Positions 28,631 through 39,242 of a stretch of 56,536 nucleotides of DNA are shown here, in pieces. Source of the DNA: Erwinia sp. ErVv1 (GTDB lineage Bacteria; Pseudomonadota; Gammaproteobacteria; Enterobacterales; Enterobacteriaceae); contig NZ_CDPK01000018.1 of assembly GCF_900068895.1 (NCBI RefSeq), forward strand, positions 1-56,536, read 5' to 3'. Positions within the stretch are counted from its first letter, which is position 1, and each line of letters begins with the position of its first letter. The notes under the pieces were generated by a model. The model did no database searches. It saw only the letters and a list, made by a program, of their open reading frames with translations, and was not told the origin of the DNA. Position numbers and translations under genes: made by a program.

Positions 28631-29815
28631 TCAGTGGGAACCGGTGTGCGGGTGCTGCTTATGCTTGCTAACAAAGCCCAGCAGCAGGCACATCACAAAT
28701 ACCACCGCATAGAGACCGTTAGCGGTTAGCAGCGCCGCATGCGCGCCGCCTTTCTCAACAATTGGGCCGGTCACGACGAAGGTCAGCATGGTTCCGACGG
28801 TGCCGCAGGTCAGGATGAAGTTGACCAGCTTAGGTGAGGAGACCCGGGTTTGCAGAGAGCCGAGGGTAATGATGGTGGTATAGATTGCGCTGGAGAAGAA
28901 GCCCAGGCTGATCATTATCCACTTCAGCATTGCGGCATTCTCGCTGCTGACAAACCAGTACATCAGCAGCGTAGCCGCCAGCGCCAGCACGGTCAGAATA
29001 CGCTGCGGGTCAAAGAAGCGCAGTATGGCGCTGAAAATCCACATGCCTATCATGTATGACGTCCAGAAGTTACCGACCAGACCACCCGCCTGTGTAATGT
29101 CCATCCCCATGCTTTTGGTGGCATACTGCGGCACCCAGCCGATAAAGCCCAGCTGGCCCAGGATATAGCAGAGGGCGGCAATCGACAGGAACAGCACGCC
29201 GATACCCCATTTCTCTTTTTCAACCGTCTGGTGATTCGCGGATTTTTTGCCCAGCACCGGAAACTCGAAGCAGAGCGCCAGAATAAAGATCGCGACGTAA
29301 ATGACGCCGATACAGGCATAAACCCAGTACCAGGGAAGCGACCGCGCCAGAATAGCGGCAGCAATAATCGGGAAGATGGTTCCGGCCATGCTGAAGAAGG
29401 AGTCGGTAAACAGCAGGCGCGATCCGCGCTGACGCCCTTCATACAGATGGGTGATGAGGAATGTCCCGATGGACATCGTAATCCCGCTCACCACGCCCAG
29501 CACAAACATACAGAGCGAGAATATGCCCAGGCTGTGACTGTTCATCAGCCCCAGCACCGCCAGCACCATCAGCACGAAGCCGAACATCAGCTGACGCTTC
29601 AGCGGGATAATCTCCATCAGCCAGGCGTTGAGAAACACCGCCGCGAGAATGCCCGCATTAAGGAAGGTAAAGGTGTTGCTCATCTGCGCAACGGGGAGAT
29701 GAAAGTAATCAGCAATATTTTCCAGTACCATACCGGTGACAATTACTACCGCGCCGGTAAGCGCATAGGAAAAAAAGCTGATCCAGGTGAGACCGATTCG
29801 ATCGCGATTAGTCAT
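28631..29815 (-). CDS. tsgA: MFS transporter TsgA
   Basis: The 394-residue major facilitator protein has twelve predicted membrane segments and matches TsgA/YhfC over its whole length ([58 protein letters not shown]). The substrate is not established. The Salmonella name comes from a tellurite/selenite/gold resistance screen. The ATG at 29815 matches the family start MTNxxRIxLTWISF but has no clear ribosome site; a TTG at 29830 with AGGA upstream is an alternative. Confidence 0.9.
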   Translation of the reverse strand: MTNRDRIGLTWISFFSYALTGAVVIVTGMVLENIADYFHLPVAQMSNTFTFLNAGILAAVFLNAWLMEIIPLKRQLMFGFVLMVLAVLGLMNSHSLGIFSLCMFVLGVVSGITMSIGTFLITHLYEGRQRGSRLLFTDSFFSMAGTIFPIIAAAILARSLPWYWVYACIGVIYVAIFILALCFEFPVLGKKSANHQTVEKEKWGIGVLFLSIAALCYILGQLGFIGWVPQYATKSMGMDITQAGGLVGNFWTSYMIGMWIFSAILRFFDPQRILTVLALAATLLMYWFVSSENAAMLKWIMISLGFFSSAIYTTIITLGSLQTRVSSPKLVNFILTCGTVGTMLTFVVTGPIVEKGGAHAALLTANGLYAVVFVMCLLLGFVSKHKQHPHTGSH

Positions 29816-29938
29816 AGTGGGAGCCTGCAAGTTAAAAAGATCCTGGTACGCAAAAACGACGTAATTTTCGGAAGTGTAGCGATATTCGTGATCGGCTTAA
29901 ATCAATAATGAAACATTTATTTTCATATTCATTGGATC

Positions 29939-29954
29939 CGTGATGAATATCACT
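29939..29954. promoter_or_regulatory. CRP-like site between tsgA and ppiA
   Basis: CGTGATGAATATCACT matches TGTGA-N6-TCACA with one mismatch in each half and is otherwise symmetric. It stands 134 bases before ppiA, divergent from tsgA. A weaker CRP-like match (AGTGA-N6-GCACG) lies at 29982-29997. E. coli ppiA is known to be controlled by CRP and CytR, which makes this a plausible operator. Confidence 0.55.
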
Positions 29955-30087
29955 CCACGCCTCAGAGGAAAACGGTTGCGCAGTGACATTTCGCACGTAA
30001 ATAAAAGTAAAACGCTGGCGCGTAACTAACCGCCTCTTTACAATCAATTTTGTTTTTCTGACCACCGCCCTCAGAAAGGAATTTTCC

Positions 30088-30660
30088 ATGTTAAAACGCA
30101 CTTTGGCAGCCGTCGCTACCGTACTGGCACTCTCCTCACTTTCCGTATCTGCACTGGCTGCGAAAGGGGATACCCATGTTCTGCTGACGACCTCAGCGGG
30201 AAATATTGAACTTGAACTGAATAATCAGAAGGCACCCGTCTCGACGAAGAACTTTGTCGACTACGTTAACAGCGGCTTCTATAACAACACGCTTTTTCAT
30301 CGCGTGATCCCTGGCTTTATGGTGCAGGGCGGCGGCTTTACCACCGATATGCAGCAAAAGCCCACCAGAGCACCGATTAAAAACGAAGCGGATAATGGCC
30401 TGCTGAACAAACGCGGTACCGTCTCCATGGCCCGCACCGCTGACAAAGACAGCGCCACCAGCCAGTTCTTTATCAACGTTGCCGATAACGCTTTTCTCGA
30501 TCATGGTCAGCGTGACTTTGGCTACGCGGTATTTGGTAAAGTCGTTAAAGGTCAGGATGTGGCAGACAAAATTTCCCAGGTTCAGTCACAGAACGTCGGC
30601 CCTTATCAGAATGTCCCGGTTAAGCCTGTCGTTATCCTTTCAGCTAAAGTGCTGCCTTAA
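30088..30660 (+). CDS. ppiA: Periplasmic peptidyl-prolyl cis-trans isomerase A
   Basis: The 190-residue cyclophilin starts with a Sec signal peptide ([24 protein letters not shown], cut after about residue 24). The cyclophilin fold shows [15 protein letters not shown], the active-site arginine in that motif, [18 protein letters not shown] and the [10 protein letters not shown] end. It catalyses proline isomerisation during periplasmic folding. The ribosome site AAAGGA precedes the ATG. A clear hairpin terminator follows. The fic-yhfG pair that follows ppiA in E. coli is missing. Confidence 0.96.
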   Translation: MLKRTLAAVATVLALSSLSVSALAAKGDTHVLLTTSAGNIELELNNQKAPVSTKNFVDYVNSGFYNNTLFHRVIPGFMVQGGGFTTDMQQKPTRAPIKNEADNGLLNKRGTVSMARTADKDSATSQFFINVADNAFLDHGQRDFGYAVFGKVVKGQDVADKISQVQSQNVGPYQNVPVKPVVILSAKVLP

Positions 30661-30712
30661 CGGTTTCGACCTGCGTTCTGCGTTCCCTCCGCCCGCGCTC
30701 TCAGGGCGGTAA

Positions 30713-30735
30713 GCGCGGCCTTCAGGCCGCGTTTT
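30713..30735 (+). terminator. Terminator of ppiA
   Basis: CGCGGCC (30714-30720), loop TTCA, GGCCGCG (30725-30731) and TTTT form a classical terminator 53 bases after the ppiA stop and 79 bases before pabA. Confidence 0.75.
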
Positions 30736-30813
30736 GCTATCCAGAGCAAAGTGATAAACGGACAGGGGGAAAATGCGTAGAATAGCGGCGTCTTCATCCG
30801 GCCCGGAGCCTCC

Positions 30814-31389
30814 ATGCTGCTGCTTATTGATAATTACGACTCTTTCACCTGGAATCTCTACCAGTATTTCTGCGAGCTGGGGGTGGACGTGTGTGTCCAG
30901 CGCAATGATGCGATGACGTTAGCGCAAATTGACGCGCTGCGTCCGCAGCATCTGGTTATCTCTCCCGGGCCCTGTACGCCCAACGAAGCGGGTATTTCCC
31001 TGGCGGCTATTCGTCATTTTGCCGGCAGGATACCGATCTTAGGCGTCTGCCTGGGGCATCAGGCCATTGCCCAGGCGTTTGGTGGCCGGGTTGTTCGCGC
31101 CCGCCAGGTGATGCACGGCAAAACGTCACCGGTTGAACACCGTGACGGCGGCGTGTTTGCCGGACTGAATCATCCCCTGACCGTCACGCGCTACCATTCA
31201 CTGATTGTTGAGCAGGCATCGCTACCCACAGAGTTTGAAGTCACGGCCTGGACGCTGCGCAACGGCCAGCCCGATGAGATTATGGGGCTTCGCCATCGTG
31301 AGCTGCGGCTGGAAGGGGTGCAATTCCATCCGGAAAGCATTCTTAGCGAGCAGGGGCATCAGCTGCTGGAGAATTTCCTTAAGCCGTAA
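30814..31389 (+). CDS. pabA: Aminodeoxychorismate synthase, glutamine amidotransferase subunit
   Basis: The 191-residue class I glutamine amidotransferase has the catalytic C79 in [16 protein letters not shown] and the His-Glu pair in VQFHPESIL near residues 168-170. Paired with PabB (encoded elsewhere) it supplies ammonia for making 4-amino-4-deoxychorismate, the precursor of p-aminobenzoate and folate. It could in principle be TrpG, but the stand-alone form next to argD is the PabA context. It begins [15 protein letters not shown]. Confidence 0.94.
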   Translation: MLLLIDNYDSFTWNLYQYFCELGVDVCVQRNDAMTLAQIDALRPQHLVISPGPCTPNEAGISLAAIRHFAGRIPILGVCLGHQAIAQAFGGRVVRARQVMHGKTSPVEHRDGGVFAGLNHPLTVTRYHSLIVEQASLPTEFEVTAWTLRNGQPDEIMGLRHRELRLEGVQFHPESILSEQGHQLLENFLKP

Positions 31390-31404
31390 ATTAAGTTGCC
31401 TTTA

Positions 31405-32690
<1,286 letters not shown>

Positions 32691-32692
32691 CG

Positions 32693-32741
32693 GCATGAAG
32701 CATGAAGCATGAAGCATGAAGCATGAAGCATGAAGCATGAA
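32693..32741. repeat. Heptanucleotide microsatellite (GCATGAA)7
   Basis: Seven perfect tandem copies of GCATGAA begin three bases after the argD stop and end 31 bases before the stop of convergent yhfK. A seven-base unit shifts reading frame with each copy. As it lies outside both genes it would at most alter the argD 3' end. Perfect copies imply recent expansion by slippage. Confidence 0.97.
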
Positions 32742-32772
32742 GGGAGATTATTGGATGGCTGAAAACCCCGCG

Positions 32773-34905
32773 TTATGCTTGCCTGCTCTCCTCCCGCTTC
32801 TCTCTGTGCTTGCTGCCTTTCGTTTCAGGCGCTTTTTTTAAGCGGCGTGACAGCCAGCGTCCATGATGGGGTCTGTCGCGCCAGGCCAGCGAAGAGATGG
32901 TATGCATAATCCTGAGGTGATCGAGTATCTGCCTCAGGTGTCGCTCCAGAATCGTTATCGGTCCCTGTTCAAACTCTCCCTGTACATCCTCCAGCACGTT
33001 AGTATCCGAGCCGGGACCATCATACTCCAGCCGCTGCTGGCAGCGCTGAAGGGCGATTTCACAGCTTTGCAGGTAGCGCTCGGCCAGCGCCGGTGTGAGC
33101 ATCGTATGTTCACGGGCGAGGATGGTCATCGCGTTGATATGCTCGACAATAAACTGACTGTGCGTCACCCACAGCTTCATGTCTGCCAGATAGTTTGAAT
33201 CAAACCCCGGTTCCTGCATGGCCTGATTAAGCGAGTTGAACACCGCATTATGCGCCTGGTTGGCGCGCATACGCTGGTAAGCCAGCCTGACCGGATCCTG
33301 CTCGCTGCCAAGCAGCATTTGCAGCGCATCCTGGTAGGTGCCCAGCGCGTCGTGGGCATTTTGCCGCAGCAGCCCGCTTTGCCACTGGGGCCACAGCCAA
33401 ATCATGCCGCCAAAGGCAATCATGCATCCCATCAGCGTATCCATCAGCCGCGGCAGGAGGAAGTCAGCGCCGTTCAGCGAGAGCAGCTGTAGCGAGTACA
33501 CGGCGGTGACGGTAAAACCAATCATCGCCCAGCCATAGAACTTGCGGATAACCAGGTAGCTGACCAGCGTGATAACCAGCATTATCGACAGCACCATCGC
33601 CTCAGGCGCGTGGAGGCGCAGGGCGACGGCGGCGATAATCAACCCGGCCAGCGTACCGAGTGCACGGTGCTGGATGCGTACGCGGGTGGCGCTGTAGCCA
33701 TTCTGGCTGACAAACATCACCGTCATCAGGATCCAGTAGGGCTTGGGCAGGTCGAAGAACATCGCCAGGGTACTGGCGAAGGTGAGCATCACGGCAAAGC
33801 GGGCGGCGGTGCGCAGGGCGGCAGACTTCAGCGACAGATAGCTTTTGCAGGCGGCCAGCAGCGGCAGGCGGCGCTGGCGATCGGCCATCAGGTCGCGCTG
33901 ATATAAAGGGCGCTGCGTGCGCAGGACGCGCGCAATGCGGCTGAAGTGGTAGTAGCAGAACTGTCCCACCGGATTATCCCGGCTTCGACGGGCGATTTTT
34001 TCAAGTGCGCCGAGCGGCTTGTCCATCACAAAGCGCTCCGGCAGCCGGTGGTAGAGAATATCATCGGCCAGCTCCCGCAGTCGTGCGGCGATGGTTTGCG
34101 CGTTCCAGCGAATGACCGCTTCAGCATGGCTTTTTTCGACCAGCTTCTGCACCTCTTCAGGCTGATGCAGGCTGACGGAGATATGCTCCTGCAAATCCAG
34201 TGCGACCTGAAACGCGCGGATGAGACGTTTATGATGGCTGTCGCGGTTGGCGGCCAGCATATGCATCTGCTGATAGCAGATGCCGATCAGATCGACGGCT
34301 TTTTGCTGGCGGGCCAGCAGCGGCGGCAGGGCTTTTTCAGGATCGGTCAGACGGGTGAGCAGGGTATATTTGGCTTCACAATAGTCGGCCAGCTCGCGGT
34401 ACAGCAGGCTGAGGGTTTCGCGCATCGGCTGCTCTTTCCACAGCCAGAACCAGAACCAGTTGAACACCCCGTACCAGATCGTCCCCAGCACGTAGAGCAG
34501 GGGCGGTTCCCATATCGGCATGCGACCGGCCAGACTCAGGGTGAAGATGGCGGCGATAAGCGATCCGGGCAGCAGCCTGGCATGCAGTGGGCTGATTTCA
34601 CCCGTGACGCCCAGCAGCATTGCCATAGCAAACAGAATCGCAGGCAGGGGAACGCTGTGCTCACCCAGGTACTGGATCAGAAAGCTACTAAAGGCAAACA
34701 GGCTTCCGCCCACGATAAGGCGTTTGAAAAAGCGCTTATGCGGCGTATCCAGACCGGCGTTATTGCAGCACGCGGGCACCAGGGAGAACAGCAGTCCCTT
34801 TTGCAGATCGCCCAACAGCCATCCAATCGCTACCGGTAAACAGAGCACCAGCGTCTGACGCAGGGCATAGTTAACCTCAGGATGATAAATCAGTCTGCGC
34901 CACAT
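32773..34905 (-). CDS. yhfK: YhfK, FUSC-family inner-membrane protein
   Basis: The ATG at 34905 gives MWRRLIYHPEVNYALRQTL, the E. coli YhfK start; a TTG 27 bases upstream lies inside the crp terminator and is rejected. The 710-residue protein has two blocks of membrane segments (about 15-150 and 380-510), each followed by a cytoplasmic helical region, as in FUSC/aromatic acid exporter (YccS/AaeB-like) proteins. The function is unknown; efflux is a family-based guess. The C-terminus is basic and ends in a KREKREESRQ tail. Confidence 0.88.
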   Translation of the reverse strand: MWRRLIYHPEVNYALRQTLVLCLPVAIGWLLGDLQKGLLFSLVPACCNNAGLDTPHKRFFKRLIVGGSLFAFSSFLIQYLGEHSVPLPAILFAMAMLLGVTGEISPLHARLLPGSLIAAIFTLSLAGRMPIWEPPLLYVLGTIWYGVFNWFWFWLWKEQPMRETLSLLYRELADYCEAKYTLLTRLTDPEKALPPLLARQQKAVDLIGICYQQMHMLAANRDSHHKRLIRAFQVALDLQEHISVSLHQPEEVQKLVEKSHAEAVIRWNAQTIAARLRELADDILYHRLPERFVMDKPLGALEKIARRSRDNPVGQFCYYHFSRIARVLRTQRPLYQRDLMADRQRRLPLLAACKSYLSLKSAALRTAARFAVMLTFASTLAMFFDLPKPYWILMTVMFVSQNGYSATRVRIQHRALGTLAGLIIAAVALRLHAPEAMVLSIMLVITLVSYLVIRKFYGWAMIGFTVTAVYSLQLLSLNGADFLLPRLMDTLMGCMIAFGGMIWLWPQWQSGLLRQNAHDALGTYQDALQMLLGSEQDPVRLAYQRMRANQAHNAVFNSLNQAMQEPGFDSNYLADMKLWVTHSQFIVEHINAMTILAREHTMLTPALAERYLQSCEIALQRCQQRLEYDGPGSDTNVLEDVQGEFEQGPITILERHLRQILDHLRIMHTISSLAWRDRPHHGRWLSRRLKKAPETKGSKHREKREESRQA

Positions 34906-34917
34906 CGCTCCACACCA

Positions 34918-34946
34918 ATAAAAAAGGCGCAACGGGAGGTTGCGCC
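34918..34946 (-). terminator. Terminator of crp
   Basis: On the minus strand GGCGCAAC (34946-34939), loop CTCCC and GTTGCGCC (34933-34926) are followed by six T residues. It stands 18 bases after the crp stop and just upstream of the yhfK start. Confidence 0.9.
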
Positions 34947-34963
34947 GGGGGGATCAGAGCCGG

Positions 34964-35596
34964 TTAGCGCGTGCCATAAACTACGATAGTTTTACCGTGT
35001 GCGGAGATCAGATTCTGATCTTCCAGCATTTTGAGTATGCGGCCCACGGTTTCGCGCGAGCAGCCCACAATCTGACCAATTTCCTGGCGGGTGATTTTGA
35101 TCTGCATCCCATCCGGGTGAGTCATTGCATCCGGCTGCTTAGCCAGATTCAGTAGCGTCTGCGCGATGCGACCCGTCACATCGAGGAAAGCTAAATTCCC
35201 CACTTTCTCAGACGTCACCTGCAGGCGACGAGCCATCTGCGAAGAGAGTCGCATCAGAATATCAGGGTTAACCTGAATAAGCTGACGGAATTTCTTATAG
35301 GATATTTCAGCCACTTCACAGGCGGTTTTCGCCCTGACCCATGCGCTACGCTCCTGACCCTCTTCAAACAGGCCAAGTTCACCGATAAAGTCGCCCTGGT
35401 TGAGGTAAGAGAGGATCATCTCTTTGCCTTCCTCATCCTTAATGAGCACCGCTACTGAACCTTTCACGATGTAGTAGAGCGTTTCCGCTTTCTCACCCTG
35501 GTGAATTAGCGTGCTTTTGGATGGATACTTATGAATATGGCAATGTGACAGGAACCATTCAAGAGTCGGGTCTGTTTGCGGTTTGCCGAGAACCAT
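34964..35596 (-). CDS. crp: cAMP receptor protein (CRP)
   Basis: The 210-residue global regulator is nearly identical to E. coli CRP. The N-terminal cAMP-binding beta-roll (about 1-130) contains the phosphate-binding [16 protein letters not shown] segment. The helix-turn-helix (about 169-190) reads [19 protein letters not shown] with the base-contacting Arg, Glu and Arg. It controls catabolic genes, and likely ppiA and itself here. It is divergent from yhfA across a region with a CRP-type box. Confidence 0.99.
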   Translation of the reverse strand: MVLGKPQTDPTLEWFLSHCHIHKYPSKSTLIHQGEKAETLYYIVKGSVAVLIKDEEGKEMILSYLNQGDFIGELGLFEEGQERSAWVRAKTACEVAEISYKKFRQLIQVNPDILMRLSSQMARRLQVTSEKVGNLAFLDVTGRIAQTLLNLAKQPDAMTHPDGMQIKITRQEIGQIVGCSRETVGRILKMLEDQNLISAHGKTIVVYGTR

Positions 35597-35904
35597 TCGC
35601 GATTATCCTCTGTTGTCATCATGCCTAAACACAGGGGCAGAGTTCCCTGTCAGGCGTTGAAATAGTGACGCGTTTCCCCTCAGGGAAATTATCCCGAACC
35701 CTGTCGCAGGCCTGGGTCGTTATGTTGTGCCGTTTCGTCATGCTTGTAGAGTACGAACGAAATTATTACAGCTTTGTTTGTAGCACAGCTTGGAACGAGT
35801 GTCTTGTGTTGTCTCGCTTCAGCATAGTGTGAAAATTGTCGCATTGCCGTTTTTGTTGCCGAAGCGTAATCTGGCGTTAACTGAATGACTTAGAGGGATT
35901 TGTT
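35597..35904. other. crp-yhfA divergent regulatory region
   Basis: This 308-base gap holds the crp leader and both promoters. Apart from the CRP-like box near 35828 no gene or repeat is visible. If the E. coli layout holds, crp has a long (about 170-base) untranslated leader here. Confidence 0.5.
35828..35843. promoter_or_regulatory. CRP-type site in the crp control region
   Basis: TGTGAAAATTGTCGCA matches TGTGA-N6-TCACA at nine of ten core positions. It lies 232 bases upstream of the crp start. With a leader of about 167 bases as in E. coli, it would sit near -65, close to the upstream CRP site used in positive autoregulation. It is also 62 bases before yhfA. Confidence 0.55.
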
Positions 35905-36309
35905 ATGCAAGCACGTGTTAAATGGGTAGAAGGGCTCACCTTTTTGGGAGAATCCTCATCCGGACACCAGATTTTAATGGACGGCAATGCGGGCGATAAG
36001 GCACCCAGCCCAATGGAAATGGTACTGATGGCGGCCGGCGGGTGTAGCGCCATCGACGTGGTGTCAATCCTGCAAAAGGGACGCCATGACGTGGCTGACT
36101 GCGAGGTCAAACTGACTTCCGAACGCCGGGAAGAAGCACCCCGTCTGTTCACCCATATCAACCTGCACTTTATTGTCAGCGGTAAGGGCCTGGAGGAGAA
36201 AGCCGTTTCCCGCGCCGTCGACCTGTCGGCAGAAAAGTATTGCTCCGTTGCCCTGATGCTGGGCAAAGGCGTTGAAATCACCCACAGCTTTGAAGCGATC
36301 GAAATTTAA
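35905..36309 (+). CDS. yhfA: YhfA, OsmC-family protein
   Basis: The 134-residue protein belongs to the OsmC/Ohr fold. It has the two typical redox cysteines, one in AAGGCSAIDVVSIL (near residue 49) and one in EKYCSVALML (near residue 112). Ohr relatives reduce organic hydroperoxides, but the substrate of YhfA is not established. The ribosome site GAGGGA precedes the ATG. It is divergent from crp, as in E. coli. Confidence 0.93.
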   Translation: MQARVKWVEGLTFLGESSSGHQILMDGNAGDKAPSPMEMVLMAAGGCSAIDVVSILQKGRHDVADCEVKLTSERREEAPRLFTHINLHFIVSGKGLEEKAVSRAVDLSAEKYCSVALMLGKGVEITHSFEAIEI

Positions 36310-36314
36310 CAATC

Positions 36315-36341
36315 CATTAGCCCCAGCCTGTGGGGCTAATG
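36315..36341. terminator. 11-bp perfect hairpin between yhfA and prkB
   Basis: CATTAGCCCCA (36315-36325) pairs perfectly with TGGGGCTAATG (36331-36341) around GCCTG, six bases after the yhfA stop. It sits between convergent genes but lacks a T-run on either side, so its termination role is uncertain. Confidence 0.5.
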
Positions 36342-36388
36342 CGCAGTGGCCCAGACTGTTTTTTTCTCTGTGCTTAACGCACGGTGTC

Positions 36389-37258
36389 TCAGACTATCTT
36401 TTTCCCCTCAATCAGACGCCTGACCAGCGGCCCCATTATCAGCTCCATCGCCAGCCCCATTTTGCCGCCCGGCACCACCAGCGTATTGATCTGAGAGATA
36501 AACGCGCCCTGCAGCATCGACAGGAGATAGGGGAAATCAATATCCTCCAGCGCCTGAAAGTGGATAACCACAAAGCTTTCATCAAGCGATGGGATACCGC
36601 GTGCCGCAAACGGATTGGAGGTATCCACCGTAGGTACGCGCTGAAAGTTGATGTGGGTGCGCGAAAACTGCGGGGTAATATAGTTGATGTAGTCCTCCAT
36701 CGAGCGTACCACGGAGTCCATCACCGCCTCGCGGGAGTGCCCCCGCTCGCTGGTGTCGCGGACCAGCTTTTGGATCCACTCAAGGTTGACGATCGGTACC
36801 ACGCCGACCAGCAGATCGACATTCTCCGCAACGTTATGCTGCGGCGTCATTACGCCACCGTGTAAACCTTCATAGAACAGCACGTCAGTCGGCTCGGGCA
36901 GCGGCTGCCAGGGCGTAAAGGTGCCCGGCACCTGGTTCCAGGGTACCGCTTCATCGTAGGTGTGCAGGTATTTACGCGACTGGCCGCTGCCGCTGCGGCC
37001 ATATTCGGCAAACGTATGCTCCAGCAGGGCAAAATCGTTAGCCTCGGGGCCGAAATAGCTGATATGGCGGCCCATATCACGCGCTTTACGAATAGCCATA
37101 TCCATTTCAGGACGCGTAAAGCGGTGGAAGCTGTCACCTTCAACTTCAGCGGCATGGAGGTTTAGCTGCTGAAAAATTTTGCGGAAGGCCAGGCTGGTAG
37201 TCGTGGTTCCCGCACCGCTGGAACCCGTTACGGCAATCACAGGATGTTTGGCTGACAT
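36389..37258 (-). CDS. prkB: Phosphoribulokinase-like protein PrkB
   Basis: The 289-residue P-loop kinase has Walker A GSSGAGTTT (residues 12-20) and the PRK-family segments VEGDSFHRFTR and FYEGLHGG. It resembles the proteobacterial phosphoribulokinase used in the Calvin cycle, but no RuBisCO or other Calvin gene is in view. Enteric relatives conserve this gene with yheT and yheU, and its true substrate is unknown. It is probably cotranscribed with yheTU upstream. Confidence 0.9.
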   Translation of the reverse strand: MSAKHPVIAVTGSSGAGTTTTSLAFRKIFQQLNLHAAEVEGDSFHRFTRPEMDMAIRKARDMGRHISYFGPEANDFALLEHTFAEYGRSGSGQSRKYLHTYDEAVPWNQVPGTFTPWQPLPEPTDVLFYEGLHGGVMTPQHNVAENVDLLVGVVPIVNLEWIQKLVRDTSERGHSREAVMDSVVRSMEDYINYITPQFSRTHINFQRVPTVDTSNPFAARGIPSLDESFVVIHFQALEDIDFPYLLSMLQGAFISQINTLVVPGGKMGLAMELIMGPLVRRLIEGKKIV

Positions 37259-37341
37259 GGCTAACGACTCTCTGAGAAAAACGCATCAAGGCGGCATTGG
37301 TAACACGATTTGCGTCCGGGTGTCACGCCCGGTCACGATCG

Positions 37342-37560
37342 CTAACCGGTAATCCTGCCGCGCGGCATAATATTCACCGTCTCGTGGAGTTCGGACCAGA
37401 CCAGTACGGCTTCACCACTGATAAGCTGACGGCGTACGTCCTCCACTTTCTGCGTCAGCGAGCGCTCCTGCTCGCCGTAGTCGGTGCCTTCTCTCAGCAC
37501 GAAAGATTCAATCAGGTTATCCAGCGTCTCTGCGTCCAGCTCTTTCCAGGGAATAATCAC
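37342..37560 (-). CDS. yheU: YheU, small conserved protein (UPF0270)
   Basis: A GTG start at 37560 gives the 72-residue length of E. coli YheU, beginning (M)[18 protein letters not shown]. An ATG at 37644 would overlap yheT by 83 bases and is rejected. The conserved core includes [11 protein letters not shown] and [16 protein letters not shown]. Its function is unknown. It starts one base after the yheT stop, so the pair is translationally linked. Confidence 0.92.
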   Translation of the reverse strand: MIIPWKELDAETLDNLIESFVLREGTDYGEQERSLTQKVEDVRRQLISGEAVLVWSELHETVNIMPRGRITG

Positions 37561-37561
37561 G

Positions 37562-38560
37562 TTAGTTGTCCAGCCAGGTTGAAAGCCATTCGGGGATACG
37601 CTGCTCCAGCCACATTTCGGGGCTGCGCAGGGTCCCCCCAACAAATCCTACATGCCCGCCGTGCCGGGTGAGTTGATACTCCACCGACGGGGGTAGCAGG
37701 TCAGGCGCGGGGATAACCTCATCAGTCATAAAAGGGTCGTCCCTGGCATGAATAATCAGTAGCGGCTTGCGTACGCCGGGCAGCAGCGGCATGGCGCTAC
37801 AGCGTTGATAATAGTCCGTCGCGTCAAGAAAGCCATGGGCAGGCGCGGTGATGGCGTTATCGAAGTCACGCAGCGTTTTTAATGCTTCCAGCCCGGGCAG
37901 GTCAACCGGCAGCGTACCCGGCCATGCACGTAGCTTTCGCCCGGCATTTTGCTTTAGCAGGTTTAGCAGGTAGCGCTGGTAAACGCGCGACAGCCCCTGC
38001 TCCAGCTTCCTGCTGCACGGCTCAAGCATCAGCGGCGCGGAGACCACCACTGCGGCATCGATCAGGCAATCTTCTCCCTGCTCTCCCAGCAGGCAGGCGA
38101 GCATATTTCCCCCCAGCGAAACGCCAACGGCCGCAGTTGGGACGCGACCCCATTCGTCGCGCAGCCACTGCATAAAATAGCGCGCATCGCCGGTTTCGCC
38201 CGAGTGGTAAATCCTCGCCAGGCGATTTGGTTCGCCGCTACAGCCGCGAAAATGCATAACGACGCCCAGCCATCCGCGATCGCGGAATACCTGAAGCAGC
38301 CCGTGCGCATAGGGACTGGTAAAGCTGCCCTCCAGCCCGTGAAACAGGACCACCCTGGGCTTATGCCGCGCCAGCGCCGGATTTTCACTCCAGGCCAGAT
38401 CGACGAAATCGCTGTCAGGCAGAGTCAGCCGCTGCCAGTGGGGCTGTAGCGTGATACGTCGGCGAATCAGCCGGGGCAGAAGCGTTTGCAAATGCGCATT
38501 ACTCATGCCCGGCAGGGCATTAAATGGGCTCGCCGGGGGGCGATTAAAATTCATATTCAA
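37562..38560 (-). CDS. yheT: YheT, alpha/beta hydrolase
   Basis: The 332-residue protein is of the YheT/ABHD1-3 group. The nucleophile S148 lies in GVSLGGN, the acid in HARDDPF (about residue 275) and the histidine H303 in RHGGHVGF. The oxyanion region is [12 protein letters not shown]. The substrate is unknown; esterase activity is a family-based expectation. In E. coli yheS precedes yheT directly. Here a 5.7-kb block with its own genes intervenes, so yheT needs a different promoter. Confidence 0.93.
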   Translation of the reverse strand: MNMNFNRPPASPFNALPGMSNAHLQTLLPRLIRRRITLQPHWQRLTLPDSDFVDLAWSENPALARHKPRVVLFHGLEGSFTSPYAHGLLQVFRDRGWLGVVMHFRGCSGEPNRLARIYHSGETGDARYFMQWLRDEWGRVPTAAVGVSLGGNMLACLLGEQGEDCLIDAAVVVSAPLMLEPCSRKLEQGLSRVYQRYLLNLLKQNAGRKLRAWPGTLPVDLPGLEALKTLRDFDNAITAPAHGFLDATDYYQRCSAMPLLPGVRKPLLIIHARDDPFMTDEVIPAPDLLPPSVEYQLTRHGGHVGFVGGTLRSPEMWLEQRIPEWLSTWLDN

Positions 38561-38638
38561 AATGCTTGTAGGATCTCTGTCACATTGTTAGCTTCAAAGC
38601 GTCTGCTTTTTTCAGGGGGTGAGGAGCACCCATATCAT

Positions 38639-39241
38639 ATGGAACTGAATTTATTTTTATCCATGCTCGGCTTTCTGTGGGTTGCTGCGATCACGCCAGG
38701 CCCTAATAATATGTTACTCACCGCCTCCGGCGCCAATTTTGGTTTTTTGCGCTCGCTGTGGCTGATAATCGGCATCATGATCGGTATGCAGGTCATGTTG
38801 CTTCTGGTGGCCTTCGGCGTCGGCGGATTGATTCTGCTTTATCCCTCCCTTCACCTTATCCTGAAAATTGCCGGTAGCGCTTATCTTCTCTGGCTGGCAT
38901 GGAAAATAGCGACCGCGAAGTATGAAAAACTGGACCCCGGCGACGGCCCGGCTTCACCGATGCCATTCTGGCAGGGTGGGCTGTTGCAGCTGGTTAATCC
39001 AAAAGCCTGGCTGATGGCGCTGGGTGCGGTGGCAAGCTTCAGCCTGGCCGGTGAGGCCTATCGCGGTTCAGTCATCGCCATCAGCGCGGCGATGGCACTG
39101 GTGAATGCGGTTTCCGGCGTTATCTGGCTGGGTTTCGGGACGCTGATTGGGCGTATCCTGCGCAGCCGCCGGGCCTGGACGATTTTCAACGTCTTTATGG
39201 GCTTACTGACCGCCGCCTGCGTGCTGCTGATTTGGCACTAA
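38639..39241 (+). CDS. LysE/RhtB-family amino-acid exporter
   Basis: The ATG at 38639 gives a 200-residue membrane protein with about six hydrophobic segments. The LysE hallmark TPGPNNMLL is at residues 20-28, followed by QLVNPKAWLMALGA near 115. The family exports lysine, arginine, homoserine, threonine or cysteine-related metabolites; the substrate cannot be told from sequence. GAGGAG lies about 12 bases upstream, rather distant. It is the first gene of the accessory block and is divergent from yheT. Confidence 0.85.
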   Translation: MELNLFLSMLGFLWVAAITPGPNNMLLTASGANFGFLRSLWLIIGIMIGMQVMLLLVAFGVGGLILLYPSLHLILKIAGSAYLLWLAWKIATAKYEKLDPGDGPASPMPFWQGGLLQLVNPKAWLMALGAVASFSLAGEAYRGSVIAISAAMALVNAVSGVIWLGFGTLIGRILRSRRAWTIFNVFMGLLTAACVLLIWH

Positions 39242-39242
39242 A

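Noticed and set aside
33946-34839. 297-codon open frame on the plus strand inside yhfK
   Set aside because: It is antisense to a well-supported membrane protein gene, and its translation is rich in Gln, His and Gly with no recognisable domain.
36389-37258. Calvin-cycle phosphoribulokinase implying CO2 fixation
   Set aside because: The protein is the conserved enterobacterial PrkB type and no RuBisCO or other Calvin gene is in the window.
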